From positions 372,001-436,000 of the forward strand of contig NZ_FMZI01000001.1 in NCBI RefSeq assembly GCF_900101505.1: a DNA stretch of 64,000 nucleotides, in the 5' to 3' direction. The position numbers and the translations under genes are program-made. The notes under the pieces were generated by a model that had not been told where the DNA came from, ran no database searches, and worked only from the letters and a program-made list of their open reading frames with translations. The stretch comes from Antarctobacter albus (lineage in GTDB: Bacteria > Pseudomonadota > Alphaproteobacteria > Rhodobacterales > Rhodobacteraceae). This document shows, in pieces, positions 9,198 through 21,960 of the stretch; the first letter of the stretch is position 1; every line of letters starts with the position of its first letter.

Positions 9198-10751
9198 ATG
9201 TCCAAAGCCAACCTCCTGTTGCCCCGTCCCAACCGCCGTGCCTTCCTGGCCGGGTCGACCGCCTTTGCCGCATCGCTGGCCATGCCGGCGATCAGCCGTG
9301 CCTCGGCGCGCCCGGTCTTTACCCACGGGGTCCAGTCCGGCGACGTCGACATGTCCTCGGGCATGATCTGGACCCGCACCGACCGTCCGGCCCGGGTGAT
9401 GATGGAGGTCGCGACCACTGAGAGCTTTGCAGATGCCCGCCGCTTGGCGCCTCTGGACGCGCTGCCCGAAAGCGATTTCGCGGTCAAACGGCTGCTGACC
9501 GAGCTGGCCTCGGACCAGGACGTCTTTTACCGCTTCACCGCCGCCGACCTGAGCGACATCAACGCGGTGTCCGAACCGATTGTCGGTCGTTTCCGCACCG
9601 CGCCGGGCGCGCGCCGCTCCGTGCGCTTCGCCTGGTCGGGTGACACTGCCGGCCAAGGCTGGGGCATCGATGACGAGGGCATGCGCACCTATGCCACGAT
9701 GACCCGGCACCAGCCCGATTTCTTCCTGCATTCCGGGGACACCATCTATGCCGATGGCCCGATGCAGGATGAGGTCGAGAAGGATGGCGAAGTGATCTGG
9801 AAGAACACTGTCCTGACCGACGAGAAACGCAAGGTCGCCGAAACGCTGGACGAGTTCCGCGGCCAGTGGAAGTACAACATGATGGACGAACACGTTCTGG
9901 CGATGAACGCGGCCGTGCCAACCTTCTTCCAGTGGGACGATCACGAGGTGGTCAACAACTGGTCCTCCTCGCGCAGCCTGATGGAAGACGACCGCTACAC
10001 CGAGAAATCGGTGCATGTTCTGGCCGCGCGTGCCGGTCGGGCTTTCCACGAGATGGCGCCGATCCGCTACACCCCGGCAGAGCCGGGCCGCGTCTACCGC
10101 AAGATCTCCTACGGTCCGATGCTCGACATCTTCTTCCTCGATCTGCGCAGCTATCGCGGGCCGAACACGGAGAACCTGCAGGATGAACTGACGGACGAGA
10201 GCCGCATCCTGGGCCGGGAGCAGGTCGAATGGCTCAAGCGCGAACTGACGCAATCCAAGGCGACCTGGAAGGTGATCGCCTCGGACATGCCGATCGGTCT
10301 CGTGGTCGGTGGCGGGCAGGAAGCCATCGCCAACGGTGACAACGGCGAGGCCAAGGGGCGTGAGCTGGAAATCGCGGGCCTCCTGCGCTTCATCAAGGCC
10401 GCCGAGATCCGCAACACGGTCTGGTTGACCGCCGATGTGCACTATACCGCCGCACACCATTACTCGCCCGACCGCGCGCAGTTCCAGGACTTCGCCCCTT
10501 TCTGGGAGTTCGTCTCCGGCCCGCTGCACGCAGGCACCTTCGGCCCGAACGACCTGGACATGACCTTCGGTCCCGAGGTTCGCTACGTGAAGGCGCCGGA
10601 AGAAGGCCAGGTGAACCTGCCTCCCTCCGCCGGTCTTCAGTTCTTCGGCCTCGTCGACATCGACGGCGCGACAGAGCAGCTGACCGTGCGCCTGATGGAC
10701 CGCGCGGATACCGAGCTCTGGGCCGTGACGCTGGACCCCGAGCGCGCCTGA
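9198..10751 (+). CDS. phoD: PhoD-family alkaline phosphatase (Tat-exported)
   Basis: Predicted periplasmic or cell-surface phosphodiesterase/monoesterase that frees phosphate from organic esters. A twin-arginine signal (NRRAFLAGSTAFAASLAMPA) opens the 517-residue protein. The PhoD_N beta domain follows (VFTHGVQSGDVDMSSGMIWT), then metallophosphatase motifs AWSGDTAGQG, FFLHSGDTIYADGP, QWDDHEVVNNW, and ASDMPIGLVV with LTADVHYTAAH. These Asp/His blocks are those that bind the Fe/Ca cofactor in PhoD. A strong terminator follows, so it is probably a single-gene unit. Confidence 0.93.
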   Translation: MSKANLLLPRPNRRAFLAGSTAFAASLAMPAISRASARPVFTHGVQSGDVDMSSGMIWTRTDRPARVMMEVATTESFADARRLAPLDALPESDFAVKRLLTELASDQDVFYRFTAADLSDINAVSEPIVGRFRTAPGARRSVRFAWSGDTAGQGWGIDDEGMRTYATMTRHQPDFFLHSGDTIYADGPMQDEVEKDGEVIWKNTVLTDEKRKVAETLDEFRGQWKYNMMDEHVLAMNAAVPTFFQWDDHEVVNNWSSSRSLMEDDRYTEKSVHVLAARAGRAFHEMAPIRYTPAEPGRVYRKISYGPMLDIFFLDLRSYRGPNTENLQDELTDESRILGREQVEWLKRELTQSKATWKVIASDMPIGLVVGGGQEAIANGDNGEAKGRELEIAGLLRFIKAAEIRNTVWLTADVHYTAAHHYSPDRAQFQDFAPFWEFVSGPLHAGTFGPNDLDMTFGPEVRYVKAPEEGQVNLPPSAGLQFFGLVDIDGATEQLTVRLMDRADTELWAVTLDPERA

Positions 10752-10773
10752 TAGCCGCCCGCTCCTGAAAAAA

Positions 10774-10802
10774 GGGCCGCACCCTCGATCGGGGTGCGGC
10801 CC
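10774..10802 (+). terminator. Intrinsic terminator after phoD
   Basis: GGGCCGCACCC pairs with GGGTGCGGCCC around a short loop, giving an 11-bp GC-rich stem. An A-run precedes it (AAAAAA at 10768-10773), so it may also terminate minus-strand transcripts coming from mnmA. Confidence 0.75.
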
Positions 10803-10820
10803 TCACATTATTGACCTGTG

Positions 10821-10873
10821 TTTCTTTGGGCTGAAAATACCTCCGGGGAGCGCGAGGGGCTGGCCCCTCGCTC
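10821..10873 (+). repeat. Dispersed intergenic repeat, copy A
   Basis: Contains TTTCTTTGGGCTGAAAATAC followed by CTCCGGGG, then a GC hairpin (GCGAGGGGC...GCCCCTCGC type). The same core occurs at 23239, 27691 (inverted) and 29661. It lies in the phoD-mnmA gap and may act as a 3'-UTR element for mnmA. Confidence 0.6.
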
Positions 10874-10897
10874 CTGTCCCAAGGGCCCGCACGGCGC

Positions 10898-12040
10898 TCA
10901 GTACCCGCGCCAGATCCAGCCGCCACCAAAGATGCGCGAGCCTTCGGGCGCATAGAAGACGCAGGCCTGGCCCGGGCTGACGCCTTCCTCGGCCACCACA
11001 AGTTCCACCTCGGCCTCGGTCTCCGAGATCGGGCGCACCACCGCCTCGCGTGGCGGGCGGGTCGAGCGGACCTTGACCATGAGATGCCATTCCTCGCGGC
11101 TGGTGAAGGGCTCATCGCCCAGCCAGTTGATCTCACGCACAGGGACCTTGCGGGTGGCCAGCATCTCCTTGGGGCCGACGATCACCTGCCGGTTCTCGAC
11201 GTCCAGTTTCACAACGTAGAGCGGTTCCGACAACCCGCCGATGCCCAGGCCCCGGCGCTGGCCGATGGTATAGTGGATCACCCCTTCATGGTCTCCCAGG
11301 ACACGGCCATCCATATGCACGATCTGGCCTGGCTCGGCGGCGCCCGGGCGCAGTTTCTCGATCACGGCGGCATAATTGCCGTCGGGAACGAAGCAGATGT
11401 CCTGGCTGTCCGGCTTCATCGCCACGCTCAGCCCGTATTTCGCGGCCAGCGCCCGGGTCTCGTCCTTCGACGGCAGGTGGCCCAGGGGAAAGCGCAGGTA
11501 ATCCAACTGCTCGGGCGTGGTCGAGAACAGGAAATAGCTCTGATCGCGCGAGGCATCGGCGGCGGAATGCAGTTCCGCGCCGCTTTCGCCCATCTTGCGC
11601 TGGATGTAGTGGCCCGTCGCCATGCAGTCGGCATCCAGGTCCTTGGCGGTCTCCAGCAGGTCCTTGAACTTCACCCGTTCATTGCAGCGAATGCAGGGCA
11701 CCGGCGTGGCGCCGCCCAGGTAGCTGTCGGCGAATTCGTCGATCACCGCTTCGCGAAAGATGTTCTCGTAGTCGAGGACATAGTGCGGAAAGCCCATCGA
11801 TTCGGCGACACGGCGCGCGTCGTGGATGTCGATGCCGGCGCAGCAGGCGCCTTTCTTGGCCAGGGCTGCGCCGTGATCGTACAGCTGCAGCGTGACGCCG
11901 ACCACGTCATAGCCTTCTTCCTTGAGCATGGCGGCCACGACGGAACTGTCGACGCCGCCGGACATGGCGACGACCACCCGGGTTTCGGAAGGCGGTTTGG
12001 GCAGGCCCAGCGAGTTCAGCGGGCGCGTGTCGAGGGGCAT
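10898..12040 (-). CDS. mnmA: tRNA-specific 2-thiouridylase MnmA
   Basis: Installs the 2-thio group on U34 of tRNA-Lys, -Glu and -Gln using ATP and a sulfur relay. The PP-loop motif [13 protein letters not shown] is present near residue 25. The two catalytic cysteines are in [17 protein letters not shown] and [19 protein letters not shown] is the usual internal signature. Length (380) is normal. It has its own upstream region, facing sciP. Confidence 0.95.
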   Translation of the reverse strand: MPLDTRPLNSLGLPKPPSETRVVVAMSGGVDSSVVAAMLKEEGYDVVGVTLQLYDHGAALAKKGACCAGIDIHDARRVAESMGFPHYVLDYENIFREAVIDEFADSYLGGATPVPCIRCNERVKFKDLLETAKDLDADCMATGHYIQRKMGESGAELHSAADASRDQSYFLFSTTPEQLDYLRFPLGHLPSKDETRALAAKYGLSVAMKPDSQDICFVPDGNYAAVIEKLRPGAAEPGQIVHMDGRVLGDHEGVIHYTIGQRRGLGIGGLSEPLYVVKLDVENRQVIVGPKEMLATRKVPVREINWLGDEPFTSREEWHLMVKVRSTRPPREAVVRPISETEAEVELVVAEEGVSPGQACVFYAPEGSRIFGGGWIWRGY

Positions 12041-12163
12041 GACGTCTCTCCTTGGAATGGCGGGAAATATAGGAAAATCCGACCTATTCTCAAGGGGGCG
12101 TTTCAGTCGTCGTTAAGTGCCGCGTGGCTTTATGACCGCCAACGAAATGTTGGAGCAGGCAAC

Positions 12164-12442
12164 ATGTACCTTAAAAAGATCGACGGACCGCGCGCGGTGA
12201 AGCTTCCCGATGGCAGTACGATGACCCGGGCGGACCTGCCGCCCCAGGAAACCCGCCGCTGGGTTGCCTCGCGCAAGGCCGCGGTGGTCAAGGCGGTGAC
12301 CTTCGGCTTGATCAGCCATGAGCAGGCCAAGGACCATTACAATCTCAGCGACGAGGAATTGCTGGAGTGGGTGAAGGCTGCGACCGAACATGGCGAAGAC
12401 GCCCTGAAAGTCACACGGGTCCAGAAATATCGTCAACCTTGA
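12164..12442 (+). CDS. sciP: CtrA inhibitor SciP (DUF1153)
   Basis: Small helix-turn-helix protein that in Caulobacter binds CtrA and blocks activation of CtrA-dependent promoters. The 92 residues match DUF1153 throughout: DGPRAVKLPDGSTMTRADLP, RRWVASRKAAVVKAVTFGLI and YNLSDEELLEWVKAATEHG. The start at 12164 follows GGAGCAGGCAAC, a good ribosome-binding site. It sits 94 bp upstream of ctrA, so regulator and target are encoded side by side. Confidence 0.9.
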   Translation: MYLKKIDGPRAVKLPDGSTMTRADLPPQETRRWVASRKAAVVKAVTFGLISHEQAKDHYNLSDEELLEWVKAATEHGEDALKVTRVQKYRQP

Positions 12443-12536
12443 GTTGTAATCCTGATCCTTCCGGTTATGGTAACAGGGCGTTAACCTTTTTAGTCGAAAC
12501 ATGGGTACAACCTGAAGACATTGCCCGGAGACCCAA

Positions 12537-13253
12537 ATGCGTATCTTGCTGGTTGAAGACGATCCCACCACCTCGAAAAGTATCGAACTGATGCTGAGCC
12601 ATGCCAATCTCAACGTCTATTCGACCGACATGGGCGAAGAGGGGATCGACCTGGCAAAGCTCTACGATTACGATCTGATCCTGCTGGACCTCAACCTGCC
12701 GGACATGAACGGGCATGAGGTCCTGCGCCAGTTGCGCGTAGCCCGGATCGACACGCCGATCCTGATCCTGACCGGCGAGGACGATACCCAGTCCAAGATC
12801 AAGGGGTTCGGGTTCGGCGCTGACGACTACATGACCAAACCCTTTCACCGGGACGAACTGGTGGCGCGTATCCACGCGATCATCCGCCGCTCCAAGGGGC
12901 ATTCGCAGTCGATCATCCGCACCGGCAAGATCTCGGTCAACCTGGACGCCAAGACGGTCGAGGTCGCGGGCAAGCCCGTGCATCTGACCGGCAAAGAATA
13001 CCAGATGCTGGAACTGCTTTCCCTGCGCAAGGGGACGACCCTGACCAAGGAAATGTTCCTCAACCATCTCTACGGGGGCATGGATGAACCGGAACTGAAA
13101 ATCATCGACGTGTTCATCTGCAAGTTGCGCAAGAAGCTGTCCGAGGCCACCGGCGACGACAACTACATCGAGACCGTCTGGGGCCGTGGTTACGTCCTGC
13201 GCGATCCCGAACCCAGCCAGGATGAACCCAAGGCGATCGCCGCGAACGGGTGA
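12537..13253 (+). CDS. ctrA: Cell-cycle response regulator CtrA
   Basis: OmpR-type response regulator that controls motility, gene-transfer-agent and cell-cycle genes in this group. The receiver domain has Asp51 as phospho-acceptor ([13 protein letters not shown]), with acid pocket [11 protein letters not shown]. The winged-helix DNA-binding domain starts near residue 125 and includes [20 protein letters not shown] and [12 protein letters not shown]. The 238 residues are of typical length. The upstream 94 bp holds a TTAACC half-site but no full TTAA-N7-TTAA site was found. Confidence 0.97.
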   Translation: MRILLVEDDPTTSKSIELMLSHANLNVYSTDMGEEGIDLAKLYDYDLILLDLNLPDMNGHEVLRQLRVARIDTPILILTGEDDTQSKIKGFGFGADDYMTKPFHRDELVARIHAIIRRSKGHSQSIIRTGKISVNLDAKTVEVAGKPVHLTGKEYQMLELLSLRKGTTLTKEMFLNHLYGGMDEPELKIIDVFICKLRKKLSEATGDDNYIETVWGRGYVLRDPEPSQDEPKAIAANG

Positions 13254-13273
13254 CGGCTGGACCTTGCCTCTGA

Positions 13274-17655
<4,382 letters not shown>

Positions 17656-17711
17656 CGTGAAACGGCCGGGGAGGCCGTGTTCCTCTTGCCGCTCACAATT
17701 TGTTCTCAAAT

Positions 17712-17726
17712 GTTCTCATTAAGTTC
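17712..17726 (+). promoter_or_regulatory. Predicted SOS (LexA) box, GTTC-N7-GTTC
   Basis: GTTCTCATTAAGTTC is an exact match to the alphaproteobacterial LexA operator GTTC-N7-GTTC. A third GTTC lies at 17702-17705, six bases upstream. The box overlaps a plausible -35 (TTAAGT, 17719-17724), which is 17 bp from a -10 (TAATGT, 17742-17747). It is 62 bp before the small membrane protein gene at 17788. Confidence 0.65.
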
Positions 17727-17787
17727 TTTACAGGGTGTTAATAATGTGAGAACAAAGGGTCAACAAACGGAACATTGGAGCCGAGCC

Positions 17788-17910
17788 ATGATCGACACCG
17801 TCAAGACCGTCCTGACCCGCCAGCACGATACGCTCTGGCAGGATGCGCTCGGCGCCGTTGCGCTGGCGGTGATCTTCATCGGTGCGCTGCACCTTCCGTC
17901 CGTTTTCTGA
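17788..17910 (+). CDS. 40-residue single-pass membrane protein, predicted SOS-inducible
   Basis: A very short gene with a clear TTGGAG ribosome-binding site 9 bases before ATG. The product has an amphipathic, charged N-terminal half (MIDTVKTVLTRQHDTLWQD) and one hydrophobic C-terminal helix (ALGAVALAVIFIGALHLPSVF) that would span the inner membrane. The predicted LexA operator and its own promoter lie upstream, and a strong terminator lies downstream. By layout it resembles Caulobacter SidA, a small SOS-induced inner-membrane division inhibitor, but sequence similarity to SidA was not established. Function is unproven. Confidence 0.65.
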   Translation: MIDTVKTVLTRQHDTLWQDALGAVALAVIFIGALHLPSVF

Positions 17911-18041
17911 GTTTCTGCCTGCGTGTCTGTAGCCTTGGTCTTTCGCACATCTCCTGTCCCGATGTGCCGCCTGTCCCCAGATCGGTTCGCCTGCCTGTAA
18001 CCGGTCACGACCACGGGTTCCTATGGATCAACACGCTCCTT

Positions 18042-18079
18042 GCCGCCGCCTCCTTGTCCCGGAGTGCGGCGGCTTTTTT
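18042..18079 (+). terminator. Intrinsic terminator with T6 tail
   Basis: GCCGCCGC pairs with GCGGCGGC, enclosing an inner CTCC/GGAG stem, followed by TTTTTT. The 130 bp between the small SOS gene and this hairpin contain no gene I can support. The hairpin loop carries a CCTCCTTG anti-Shine-Dalgarno-like stretch, so a 3'-UTR-derived RNA is conceivable. Confidence 0.8.
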
Positions 18080-18105
18080 CGTTCAGGGATAAGGGAATGA
18101 GCCGC

Positions 18106-18558
18106 TCAGGCGGACTGCGAGTCGCGCGCTTCCTCGACCGCCTGGCTGGCCGCGTCCAGCGCCAGCATGATCGAGGCATGGCGGTTCTTGTAGGCCGCGG
18201 CAGGGCGCAGGACCTCAAGCCCGTCGAAGGGGGCGGGCGGGGTGGGGCCGTCCTCTTTCAACATGGCGCGCAGGGCATCGCGGGCGGCCTGAATTTCCTC
18301 GGGGGTGCGTCCGATTATGGCGCCACCCACGACGGACGCCGCTGCCTGGCCCAGGGCGCAGGCCTTCACGTCCTGGCCAAAGTCGGCAACCTTGCCGTCC
18401 TTCATGGTGAGGTCCACCGTCACGGTCGACCCGCACAGAGGCGAGCGTTTCTTGACACTGACCTGCGGATCCTCGAGCCGGGCATTATGCGGAATATCCG
18501 CCGCCAGTTCGAGGATGCGACCGGAATAGAGCTTGATCAGGTCGGTTTCGCCGCTCAT
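18106..18558 (-). CDS. NifU/IscU-like iron-sulfur scaffold protein lacking the third cysteine
   Basis: Belongs to the NifU-N/IscU/SufU scaffold family (150 residues). Cys42 (RSPLCGSTVTVDL) and Cys68 (VKACALGQAAASV) match the first two cluster ligands. The third ligand position, usually HCS, reads NRHASIML with Ala128. Family context therefore suggests either a modified scaffold or a role other than cluster assembly. The start at 18558 is selected by an AGGAG-type element and by homology. It diverges from hisI over a 66-bp gap. Confidence 0.8.
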   Translation of the reverse strand: MSGETDLIKLYSGRILELAADIPHNARLEDPQVSVKKRSPLCGSTVTVDLTMKDGKVADFGQDVKACALGQAAASVVGGAIIGRTPEEIQAARDALRAMLKEDGPTPPAPFDGLEVLRPAAAYKNRHASIMLALDAASQAVEEARDSQSA

Positions 18559-18624
18559 GGCTTTCTCCTGCTGCAGGTCTCCCATACATAGGCGGCACCG
18601 TCCCCGATGCAAAAGGTTTTTCCA

Positions 18625-18987
18625 ATGGGTTTCGACACCTCCACACTAAAGTATGATGAGCGCGGCCTGATCCCCTGTATCGCGCAGGACGCCGAGGGGG
18701 GCGAGGTGCTGATGATGGCCTGGATGAATGCCGAGGCCGTGGCCAAAACGCTGGAATCGGGCCGCGTCACCTATTGGTCGCGGTCGCGGCAGTCCTTCTG
18801 GATCAAGGGCGAGAGCTCCGGACACGTTCAGGAACTGGTCGACTTGCGGGTGGATTGTGACCGGGATTGCCTGTTGGCGCTGGTGCGACAGACCGGCCCG
18901 GCGTGCCACACCAACCGGCGCAGCTGTTTCTACACGGCACTGCGCGATGGCGACGAGGTCGAACTCATGAAGCCGATGACCGAGTAG
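18625..18987 (+). CDS. hisI: Phosphoribosyl-AMP cyclohydrolase
   Basis: Third step of histidine synthesis: opens the purine ring of phosphoribosyl-AMP. The 120-residue protein shows the zinc/magnesium signature LRVDCDRDCLLALVRQTGPACHT and the block TYWSRSRQSFWIKGESSGHVQ. An in-frame ATG at 18607 would add six residues; 18625 is preferred because AAAAGG sits 8 bases before it and homologues begin there. It is a stand-alone gene, not fused to hisE. It converges on gluQRS with only 4 bp between stops. Confidence 0.94.
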   Translation: MGFDTSTLKYDERGLIPCIAQDAEGGEVLMMAWMNAEAVAKTLESGRVTYWSRSRQSFWIKGESSGHVQELVDLRVDCDRDCLLALVRQTGPACHTNRRSCFYTALRDGDEVELMKPMTE

Positions 18988-18991
18988 TGGC

Positions 18992-19870
18992 TCAGGTCGT
19001 CAGGCCCACCATCTCGCGGATGTCCTGTGGGCTGCGGCCTTCGGCGCGATAGGTGGCTATTGCGCGGGCGTCGTCACGTTTGGCCAGGCGTCGGCCGTTT
19101 TCATCGCGGATCAGGCGGTGATGCAAGTAGACAGGCGTTTGCAGTCCCAGGAGCGCCTGCAAAAGGACGTGGATCTGCGTGGCATCGAAAAGATCTTCTC
19201 CGCGGATCACGTGGGTGATGGCCTGCGCGGCGTCATCCAGTACGACCGAAAGATGGTATGATCCGAGAAAATCTTTCCGGGACAGAACGATATCGCCAAC
19301 CCCTGATGTCAGGTCAGTGCTAGAGACGGTGATCCTGCGACCGGGTGTGCGACCGTCCGGACCGGTTTCAACGAAACCGGCCAGCGGTGCTGGCAAGGCC
19401 GCCTGCGCGGCGGCCATGTCCAGTCGCAGCGCCATTCCTTTGGGTGGCTTGGCCGTGTCGCGTGGATGGCGATGCCGGCAGGTGCCCGGGTAGATCACGC
19501 CATCCGGACCATAAGGCACCTCCACGCCCTCCTGCGGGGCGGAAACAGCGGCGGCAATGTCGCGGCGCGTGCAACTGCACCCATAGAGCAGGCCACGAGA
19601 CCACAGATCCTGAAGCGCCGCGCTGTAGGCCTGCGTGCGGTCGGACTGCCGCATTGGCGGGGCATCCCATGTCACGCCGAGCCACGTCAGGTCCTCGAGG
19701 ATCTGGCGGTCCCATTCGGGGCGCGAACGGGTATGGTCGATGTCCTCGATCCGCAGCAGGAAACGGCCTGAGGCAGCGCGCGCCAAATCATGTGCCAGAA
19801 GCGCCGAATAGGCATGCCCCAGATGCAGAGGGCCGGTTGGCGAAGGCGCAAAGCGCGTTGTGAACGTCAC
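18992..19870 (-). CDS. gluQRS: Glutamyl-Q tRNA(Asp) synthetase
   Basis: Attaches glutamate to the queuosine base in the anticodon of tRNA-Asp. It is a GluRS catalytic domain without the anticodon-binding domain (292 residues). Visible motifs are FAPSPTGPLHLGHAYSALLA (HIGH), the Cys pair GCSCTRRD with GTCRH for zinc, and LAKRDDARAI in place of KMSKS. The C-terminus stops soon after, as expected. Its ATG overlaps the stop of the upstream methyltransferase gene. Confidence 0.93.
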   Translation of the reverse strand: MTFTTRFAPSPTGPLHLGHAYSALLAHDLARAASGRFLLRIEDIDHTRSRPEWDRQILEDLTWLGVTWDAPPMRQSDRTQAYSAALQDLWSRGLLYGCSCTRRDIAAAVSAPQEGVEVPYGPDGVIYPGTCRHRHPRDTAKPPKGMALRLDMAAAQAALPAPLAGFVETGPDGRTPGRRITVSSTDLTSGVGDIVLSRKDFLGSYHLSVVLDDAAQAITHVIRGEDLFDATQIHVLLQALLGLQTPVYLHHRLIRDENGRRLAKRDDARAIATYRAEGRSPQDIREMVGLTT

Positions 19871-20472
19871 TTTTTTTCAACGACATAAACGGTTGAGGCG
19901 ATGTTCTTTCCGGGAAGGTGGGGGCCGTGTTCCTGAAAGAGTCGTGTCAGGCTGCCGTCTGCGATACGGCGATCCACTAGCGCTTCGAATTCCGGATCCT
20001 CCAGCGTGTGATCGTTGAAGGAAAAGACGCACATCGCGCCTGCGTCCAGCGCGTCGAAGATCCGCTCCAGTGCATTCAAAGGGGCTGCCCCTGCGCCGAT
20101 CACACCGATGGCCGCGATGGCGGCATAGCCCTCGGGCAACGGATCATCCGTGCCGATCCGGGACAGGTTACGGTATGTCTGGCGCTCTCGCGCCAGCTCC
20201 AACATGCCGGGCGACAGGTCGACACCGTCGATGGTCGTGAAGCCTGCCAGGCGCAGAGCCAGCCCCGACAAACCCGTGCCGCAGCCGAAATCGAGGATCG
20301 GCGCGGTCGTGTCCGGCATGAAAGCGTGCAGGGCTTCGGCGCAGCGGCGTGGCGTGGCATAGCCCTCGCCTTCGACCGCTGCGTCATAAGTCTTTGCCCA
20401 GGCGTCATAAAGATCGCGGGTCTCTTCGTCTGTGCGGGCCTTGTAGACCTTGTCGAAATAGGGATCGCTCAT
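19867..20472 (-). CDS. Class I SAM-dependent methyltransferase
   Basis: Small methyltransferase (201 residues) of unknown substrate. The SAM-binding motif I is APILDFGCGTGLSGLAL; motif II/III-like segments IDGVDLSPGMLELARERQTY and YAAIAAIGVIGAGAAPL follow. The N-terminal YDAWAKTYDAAVEGEGYATP is common in methyltransferases acting on small molecules or tRNA. It is coupled to gluQRS by a 4-bp overlap and lies 13 bp after trmFO, so a tRNA-modification role is possible but only inferred from neighbours. Confidence 0.8.
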   Translation of the reverse strand: MSDPYFDKVYKARTDEETRDLYDAWAKTYDAAVEGEGYATPRRCAEALHAFMPDTTAPILDFGCGTGLSGLALRLAGFTTIDGVDLSPGMLELARERQTYRNLSRIGTDDPLPEGYAAIAAIGVIGAGAAPLNALERIFDALDAGAMCVFSFNDHTLEDPEFEALVDRRIADGSLTRLFQEHGPHLPGKNIASTVYVVEKK

Positions 20473-20484
20473 AGGCGCAGGGTT

Positions 20485-21849
20485 CTACTCCGCGGCTTGG
20501 CCGTCAACCCCCTGTTCGGCGAGCCAGGCGCTCCAAACTTCCTTGGCGCGGTCGGTGTAGCCCTTGTAGCGTTCCCGGCGTCCCTTGCGGCCACCGCGCA
20601 GCCCTTCGAGCGGGCGGAACAGGCCGAAGTTGACGTTCATCGGCTGGAAGGTCTTGGCTTCGGCGCCGCCGGTGATGTGGTGGATCAGGGCGCCGTGGGC
20701 GCTGTCCTGCGGCACGGAAGGCATTGTCTTTCCAAGGATTTCCGAGGCGGCCATGCGTCCGGAGATCAACCCCATTGCCGCGGACTCGACGTAGCCCTCG
20801 ACCCCTGTGACTTGACCTGCGAAGCGAATATTCGGCTTGGACCGCAGGCGCATTTGATCGTCCAGAAGCGTCGGGCTGTTCAGGAAGGTGTTGCGATGGA
20901 TGCCGCCAAGGCGCGCGAAACTGGCATTTTCCAGCCCGGGAATCATCTTGAAAACAGAGGTTTGCGCGCCGTACTTCATCTTGGTCTGGAAGCCGACGAT
21001 ATTGTAGAGCGTGCCCAGGGCGTTGTCGCGGCGCAACTGCACCACGGCATAGGCTTTCTCCTCGGGCTTGTGCGCATTGGTCAGGCCGATGGGTTTCATC
21101 GGGCCGTGGCGCAGGGTCTCGCGTCCGCGCTCGGCCATGACCTCGATCGGCAGGCAGCCGTCGAAGTAACCTGCTGTTTCGCCTTCGTGAAATTCGGTCT
21201 TGTCCGCTGCCAGCAGGGCGTCGATGAAAGCCTCGTACTGCTCCTTGGTCATCGGGCAGTTGAGATAGGCCTTGCGCTCTTCCTCTGTCTCGCCCTTGTC
21301 ATAGCGAGATTGCCGCCAAGCCACTGACATATCTATGCTTTCCGCGTAGACAATCGGCGCGATCGCATCGAAAAAAGCCAGCCGGTCAGAGCCGGTCTCA
21401 CGCTGGATCGCCTCGCCCAGGCCGGGGGAGGTCAGCGGGCCGGTGGCAAAGATCCACTGGCCATCGTCCGGGAGTGTGTCGATTTCCTCGTATGAAATCA
21501 GGATGTTGGGGTGGGCCTGCAAGGCGTCGGTGACGCTCTGTGCAAAGCCTTCGCGGTCCACGGCCAGGGCTCCGCCCGCGGGCAGACGCCGGTCATAGGC
21601 GGTGGCCATGATCAGCCCGCCGGCCTGCAGCATTTCCCAATGCAGCAACCCCACGGCATTCTGTTCGTGATCATCCGACCGGAAAGAGTTGGAGCAAACC
21701 ATTTCTCCAAGATTTCCAGTCTGATGCGCGAAGGTCTTCACCTTGGGGCGCATTTCGTGAAGCACCACTTTCACGCCCATGTTGGCGGCCTGCCAGGCCG
21801 CCTCGGATCCGGCCATTCCGCCGCCGACGATATGCAATTCCTGTGTCAT
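20485..21849 (-). CDS. trmFO: Methylenetetrahydrofolate-tRNA-(uracil-54-C5)-methyltransferase TrmFO
   Basis: Folate- and FAD-dependent enzyme that makes ribothymidine at position 54 of tRNA. The FAD-binding Rossmann motif [18 protein letters not shown] opens the protein. Other family blocks include [31 protein letters not shown] and [12 protein letters not shown]. The start at 21849 gives a standard TrmFO beginning; an in-frame ATG at 21858 would add three residues and cannot be excluded. Unusual repeats lie just upstream. Confidence 0.95.
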   Translation of the reverse strand: MTQELHIVGGGMAGSEAAWQAANMGVKVVLHEMRPKVKTFAHQTGNLGEMVCSNSFRSDDHEQNAVGLLHWEMLQAGGLIMATAYDRRLPAGGALAVDREGFAQSVTDALQAHPNILISYEEIDTLPDDGQWIFATGPLTSPGLGEAIQRETGSDRLAFFDAIAPIVYAESIDMSVAWRQSRYDKGETEEERKAYLNCPMTKEQYEAFIDALLAADKTEFHEGETAGYFDGCLPIEVMAERGRETLRHGPMKPIGLTNAHKPEEKAYAVVQLRRDNALGTLYNIVGFQTKMKYGAQTSVFKMIPGLENASFARLGGIHRNTFLNSPTLLDDQMRLRSKPNIRFAGQVTGVEGYVESAAMGLISGRMAASEILGKTMPSVPQDSAHGALIHHITGGAEAKTFQPMNVNFGLFRPLEGLRGGRKGRRERYKGYTDRAKEVWSAWLAEQGVDGQAAE

Positions 21850-21896
21850 GGCGCGCATCTAGGCCAGGACAGCGCCGCTGCCAAGACCCCTCCGAA

Positions 21897-21947
21897 GTTT
21901 GTACGTTTTGTACGAAACGTACGCCATTTCCGACGTTTTGTACAAAC
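21897..21947 (-). promoter_or_regulatory. Repeated GTACAAAACGT elements upstream of trmFO
   Basis: The 11-mer ACGTTTTGTAC occurs at 21903-21913 and again at 21933-21943, exactly 30 bp apart. The first copy is part of a near-perfect palindrome, ACGTTTTGTACGAAACGT (21903-21920), and a shorter GTTTGTAC starts at 21897. The cluster ends about 50 bp before the trmFO start codon. It looks like an operator with helically phased sites; the binding protein is unknown to me. Confidence 0.5.
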
Positions 21948-21960
21948 CGCTCAGAAAGCC

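Noticed and set aside
12450-12536. A CtrA binding site in the ctrA leader
   Set aside because: Only a TTAACC half-site is present; the second half at the right distance does not match.
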